From positions 2,604,001-2,668,000 of the forward strand of contig JALPQD010000214.1 of NCBI GenBank assembly GCA_023101885.1: a stretch of DNA of 64,000 bases, written 5' to 3'. Each line of letters begins with the position of its first letter. The stretch's first letter is position 1. The notes under the pieces were generated by a model. The model made no database searches and was not told the DNA's origin. It saw only the letters and a list, made by a program, of their open reading frames with translations. The stretch is from Typhlomys cinereus (lineage: Eukaryota > Chordata > Mammalia > Rodentia > Platacanthomyidae). Shown here piece by piece: positions 60,124 through 64,000 of the stretch. The translations under genes were made by a program, and so were the position numbers.

Positions 60124-60423
60124 CACAATTTGTTTTTAAAGACCTAAATAGTACATAGTTGAGCTTTGTTGACCAAGAAGCCAAATTTAGGCTCTTGTGT
60201 AGATGTTTATATTACAACCATTTGAAACTGTTCTTATTTTGAAAAACTGCTTTTATTTTGAGGCTGCTAAAAACCTGGGACAGGCTGGATTTGGCCCAGG
60301 GGCTGTAAATTCCCAGTACCTACTTTGAAGCTATAGTTTCCAAAGTGGTTCTGAGGATACAAACCCTGACAGTAAATTTTTGAATACACTCCAATACAGA
60401 GTTTTTATTTTTAAATTTATTTC

Positions 60424-60424
<1 letters not shown>

Positions 60425-60501
<77 letters not shown>

Positions 60502-60707
60502 ACTGTGTGTCCCTGTGGAGGACTAAGGGTGACTTCAGAATTATCCTAGGTCGCTTCTATCTCCTTTTTACTTCACCATTTCCCAGACTCTGTCCACCAG
60601 GGCTCGAAGTGCAGGCTACTATTTCTGCCTGGTGTTTTTTTGTGTGTGTGTGTGTCTGAACTCAGGACCTTATGTTTGGGAGGCAGAGTCTTAACCATTG
60701 AACCAGT
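60425..60707 (-). repeat. B2-superfamily SINE, older subfamily, with (TG)n(GA)n
   Basis: TG repeats (60425-60456) pass into GA repeats (60457-60499), then comes the antisense body. A second TG run (60641-60655) sits inside the body where other copies read 'acatgggacctggga'. Confidence 0.9.
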
Positions 60708-61683
60708 CCTGGACTTTTTATCTTTTAATTATGATGTTTATACATAAACTGTTTTACTCATTTATGTTAGAAAATTTACATAAAGAATAGAAATTCTAGA
60801 AGATTAAAAAAAAAAAACCAAAGTTCCAATGTTTTCTTTTTATATCTTAATGGGTCATTCTCAGAACTTTGCAATATGCAGGGACAACTACTTTAGCATA
60901 GTTTCTTTCAAAATGCAGTAATAGTTGCTGTGTCAGCATCCCCAAATGTGCTTTATAAAAATCCATATTCCTGGGCCACAGGCTCTAGAGCTGAATCTGA
61001 GTTTCTGGTGAAAGCTGAATAGCACCTTTATCCAAACCCTATCTGAGAAACATTGGTCTATATTCAGGTAGGGAATTGTCTATTGCTCTTTAATCTTTGA
61101 GTTTTAACATTAGATGGAAGGACAGATGGGGAGAAACAGAGGAGAGAGAAAGATGGAGAGAAGGGAATGGAAAGAGAGGAGTTTTAATTTTTCTATTCAA
61201 TTTTTCAAATAAAAAGCTAGGAATTCTAAGAAAGGATATGTACAGTGAAGGACTGATATTCCATGGACCATTAAAGTAAAACAATGTGGGGGAAAGATTT
61301 ATAAATTAGGTATATACTGTAAAATATGTTGAAGGCAGTTGTCATACTTGAATAGAAAATTTCTCTTTGAGCTGCCTGGCAGCTCATACCAAATGTGAGC
61401 TTCATGGATTGCCTCATGTTTATTAACTAGTAAAAAGAAACATAAGAGATTAAAAAATCCTAACATTTAGGAATTAATTGGATACATTTCTTTAAAGGAC
61501 TAAAATCTTATGGGTTGAAAAATAACTCTAGCACTGGTATACAAAAGATATTCCAGTTGTTTTCATATTGGCCTTTGATAGACACAGCTGTTCTAGTATT
61601 CTGAAATATTTGTATTGTCTTCTTACCATGGTTATTATGTATGGTTTCTCTGCTTGAAATACATGTATTTTGCTCCTTTCAAG
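60708..61683 (+). other. Intron sequence before exon 19
   Basis: Purine-rich GA/GGA patch at 61112-61180; nothing else recognised. Confidence 0.5.
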
Positions 61684-61752
61684 GGTGAACCGGGCATTAT
61701 GGGCCCTTTTGGAATGCCCGGAGCATCAATTCCTGGACCATCTGGGCCAAAG
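61684..61752 (+). CDS. COL28A1: Collagen gene window exon 19: 69-bp unit with shifted G4G imperfection
   Basis: This exon encodes 23 residues, helix 331-353, starting [10 protein letters not shown]. The G4G imperfection GASIP begins at codon 13, one triplet earlier than in the other units. Acceptor ctcctttcaag (A at -3), donor gtatat; both sites are slightly off consensus. Gly-first start and phase 0 agree with the neighbours. Confidence 0.93.
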
Positions 61753-62367
61753 GTATATTCCTAGAAATTAATTTTTTTTCTGGGATCTTCAGCAGTTGGA
61801 GGGAAAAATTAAGATATTTGTCACAGTAAAATAGAATTTTAGTTTAGGACTAGTTCTAAGAAATGATCTTGTTCAACCTTAATATTTCACAGATATGTAG
61901 ACACTTTAAGAAAACAGCTACAGCAGAATCAGAATGAGAAGCCAGAGTTCACACTTTTGTTCCCAAACATCCCATTTTACCCTGTCCTGCTTCCTCAATT
62001 CCTACCCCTAATGAAAGTAAGATTTTTATTATATTTATTGAATAGGATTACCAGGATTTAAAATGAAAAGCCTGGCAGTAAAGAAATGCACTCAGTTTTG
62101 AGAGAATCCCCAGGCATTTTTAAGTCTAAATATTTGAGTCTAAATTGCCACATATTATTTCAGTAGGTTTTCCCAAACAGCTATAGAAGTCTTGACTGAC
62201 AGGTTTTATTAACTCAGTGTTTGAAATACATCTCAAATTTGCAGAAAGAATTTTCTCAAGGTCTGAAGTGGGCAAATTAAGTGATTTACAGATTGGTCAT
62301 CTATTTTTACTATGTAGCTTTATACTTCTGTAACCTAGAGCCTGTGAACATTATTTGAAATATACAG
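61753..62367 (+). other. Intron between exons 19 and 20
   Basis: A 615-bp AT-rich intron with no recognised element. Confidence 0.6.
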
Positions 62368-62436
62368 GGAGATAGAGGAGGACCCGGGATGCCTGGATTT
62401 AAAGGAGAACCTGGAACTTCTATTCGAGGACCAAAG
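62368..62436 (+). CDS. COL28A1: Collagen gene window exon 20: 69-bp unit with G4G imperfection
   Basis: This exon encodes 23 residues, helix 354-376, starting [10 protein letters not shown]. The G4G imperfection GTSIR starts at codon 16, as in exon 12. Acceptor tatacag; the donor is gttggt, the least consensus-like in the window. It is the last exon I can identify; the frame leaves phase 0 toward exons beyond 64000. Confidence 0.92.
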
Positions 62437-62483
62437 GTTGGTTTCGTTTATGTCCTATTTCTGAATGGGAGAAGTTGGACTTA

Positions 62484-62567
62484 TGGGTGAGTACTTAAGG
62501 TTAACTCACCTTGCATGTGCAAGGCTCAAAGTTTGATGCCCAGCACTGCAAAAGAAAAGAAAATGAT
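62484..62567 (+). repeat. ID-like SINE
   Basis: 'ggtgagtacttaaggttaac', 'ccttgcatgtgcaaggctca', 'aagtttgatgcccagcactg' and an A-rich tail. It begins 48 bp after the exon 20 donor. Confidence 0.7.
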
Positions 62568-63543
62568 GAACTTACTGTCTACTGTATTATTCAGCTCTCT
62601 GACTTGTGTCAATCAGCTTTTAACTTTATTTTGGTTCATGGTTTCAGAGCTTTCAATCCCTTATCATTTGATCTGATGCTTTGGGCCTGTGACATCTCAG
62701 AACACCAAGGCATGTGACTGATGAGGTCTGTTTACCTCATGGTCACAGCAAGTCAAAAGATAAGAACAGGCCAGGATTCCAGAATTCTCTGCAAGGAACT
62801 GCTCTTAGTGACCTTTCTCATACTACGCTCCAGCTCCTAAAGGCTTTACTACCTCCCAGTAGTACCACAGGCTAGGGAAAGCCCTTCAACACCAAACTCT
62901 GTGAGAAACATTTGAGATCCAAACTTTAACATCTAATAAGTTCATTGGTCTGCTTATGAAATCTCTATAGTGATGAAATAAATATAAAAATAGAGCTGTC
63001 CCCTTCAGAACAAATAAAACAATAAGTAATCAGTTTATTTTCATGCATAGGTTTGAAATGTTCTTTTGTCTCACAGCAAAAGGTTCCAATTTCATAAGTC
63101 AAAGACATTCAAACTTAATAAAACATACCTTTGGAATCATCATTGAAGTGAAGTAATAGTGCAAAAGCCTATTCTAAAATTGATTTTAAGTCGGAGTGCT
63201 TTTTGCTGACAACCCTTCACTCTAAATTTTAACACTCTCCCTGGCTGGCGTGGCAGCTGCTCTAGTTTGTTCAGGACTGAGAGGTCCCAAGATATAAGGC
63301 TTTCAGGAATAGAATTAGGAATGAAATGGCAAAACCATAGAAACTGGGATCCTGGCTATGTAGATGCCTCAAGGGACGATGCCAGATTTCCTAGTGTGAA
63401 AACTATAGGCACGACCTTCATCAATTACGCTTGTGTGAAAGTTGATAACTGCTCACAGCCCACAGTGGTCCTTCTCTGTACTTCCTTGTCTTTGCAGTAG
63501 GACATTCTAATAGAGTTTTAAGCTCCATCTGTTCACTACTAAT
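62568..63543 (+). other. Intron sequence without recognised elements
   Basis: Nothing recognised. Confidence 0.5.
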
Positions 63544-63557
63544 CACTGGCCATTGTA

Positions 63558-63890
63558 TAAATTTTTTTATTATTATTTTATTATTTACTCAACTGTGCGC
63601 ATGTGCGTGTGCATGTGCCCGCGCATGTGTGTTTCTGTGTGTATGTGCGCGCCCATGTGTGTGTGTGTGTGTGTGTGCCTGTGTATGTGTAGAACCACGG
63701 ACGAATTCGCGAACCACCATGGACGCCTCCACCTCCTTCTGCCCCAGGATTCACAGACTCCGCCCTACCGGGGCCCACCCCCCACCCCCCACCCGCTTCC
63801 GCCTGGCGTCTATATGTGGGATCTGAGATCCGAACTCAGGACCTTCCGCCTGGAAGGCGGAGGCTTAACCCCTGAGCCACCTCTCCAGCC
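63558..63890 (-). repeat. B2-superfamily SINE, younger subfamily, perfect TSD
   Basis: The T-rich start and mixed TG/CG tail (63595-63690) are followed by the antisense body containing a C-rich insertion (63773-63791), then the head ending 'gagccacctctccagcc'. A 14-bp target-site duplication, cactggccattgta, brackets it (63544-63557 and 63891-63904). Confidence 0.95.
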
Positions 63891-63904
63891 CACTGGCCAT
63901 TGTA

Positions 63905-64000
63905 GATGATGGTATTTAAAGAAACTTGCCTCTTCAGCCAAATATTTCTCATCCTTTGATTTCTAACGTTATTTTTTTCTGCCATTCTTCCCTGATACAT
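63905..64000 (+). other. Intron at the window edge
   Basis: T- and C-rich sequence at 63971-63993 could be the start of a polypyrimidine tract for the next exon, but no acceptor is reached. Confidence 0.3.

Larger units (their letters stand above)
1222..62436 (+). other. COL28A1: Partial collagen gene, probably COL28A1 (20 internal exons)
   Basis: Twenty exons with GT-AG borders, all phase 0, join into one open frame of 393 codons: 17 non-collagenous residues, then 376 residues of Gly-X-Y repeat. Every helix exon after the second begins with a Gly codon. The many one-residue (G1G) and four-residue (G4G) imperfections, the cysteine patch just before the helix, and 69/72-bp exons fit type XXVIII collagen. 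That is a secreted VWA-containing collagen of basement-membrane-like matrix, related in layout to collagen VI; its helix is about 528 residues, flanked by VWA domains, with a C-terminal Kunitz domain. The window therefore holds roughly 70% of the helix; both VWA domains, the signal peptide and the Kunitz domain lie outside it. Family is certain; the COL28A1 assignment rests on the pattern of imperfections and my memory of the family, not on an alignment. Collagen VI is less likely because its helix is about 335 residues with few imperfections. Confidence 0.85.

Noticed and set aside
1222..62436. Collagen VI alpha chain instead of type XXVIII
   Set aside because: The helix is already longer (376 residues and still running) and has far more imperfections than collagen VI chains.

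Overview
The window is nuclear DNA from a mammal, almost certainly a rodent. It is AT-rich and dominated by introns. It carries tRNA-headed SINEs of the B2 superfamily, B1/B4/ID-like SINEs, rodent-type LINE-1 3' ends, ERVL/MaLR LTRs and long CA, GA and TTTC microsatellites. The youngest SINE family (six copies, most with perfect target-site duplications) has a B2-like head but not the body of mouse B2. I infer a non-murine rodent; the DIP SINEs of jerboas and relatives are one candidate, which I could not check.

The only gene I can support is on the + strand: the middle part of a fibrillar-like, VWA-type collagen gene, best read as COL28A1 (collagen alpha-1(XXVIII)). Twenty short exons were found between 1222 and 62436. 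All are phase 0 with GT-AG borders and all are open, giving 1179 nt or 393 codons. The first two exons encode the end of the N-terminal non-collagenous region, including a three-cysteine patch. The remaining sequence is 376 residues of Gly-X-Y helix with 11 short imperfections (7 of G1G type, 4 of G4G type). This fits the known 'many imperfections' of collagen XXVIII. The N-terminal VWA domain lies before the window; the rest of the helix, the C-terminal VWA and the Kunitz domain lie beyond it.

Layout: 1-16461 holds the 5' helix exons (21, 57, 54, 42, 27, 45, 45 and 54 bp) in small to medium introns. 16462-28110 is one 11.6 kb intron. 28111-62436 holds twelve exons of 69 or 72 bp. In seven consecutive 69-bp exons an imperfection falls at the same codon, so kinks in the helix recur exactly every 23 residues. 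The tail 62437-64000 is intron.

The introns contain at least eight older and six younger copies of one SINE lineage, a 5' stub of U2 snRNA flanked by a duplicated target site, LTR remnants, a 109-bp local duplication and several L1 fragments. No bacterial-type system, CRISPR array, intact mobile-element ORF or second protein-coding gene was seen. The long open frames running through CA/GA repeats are translations of SINEs and microsatellites.
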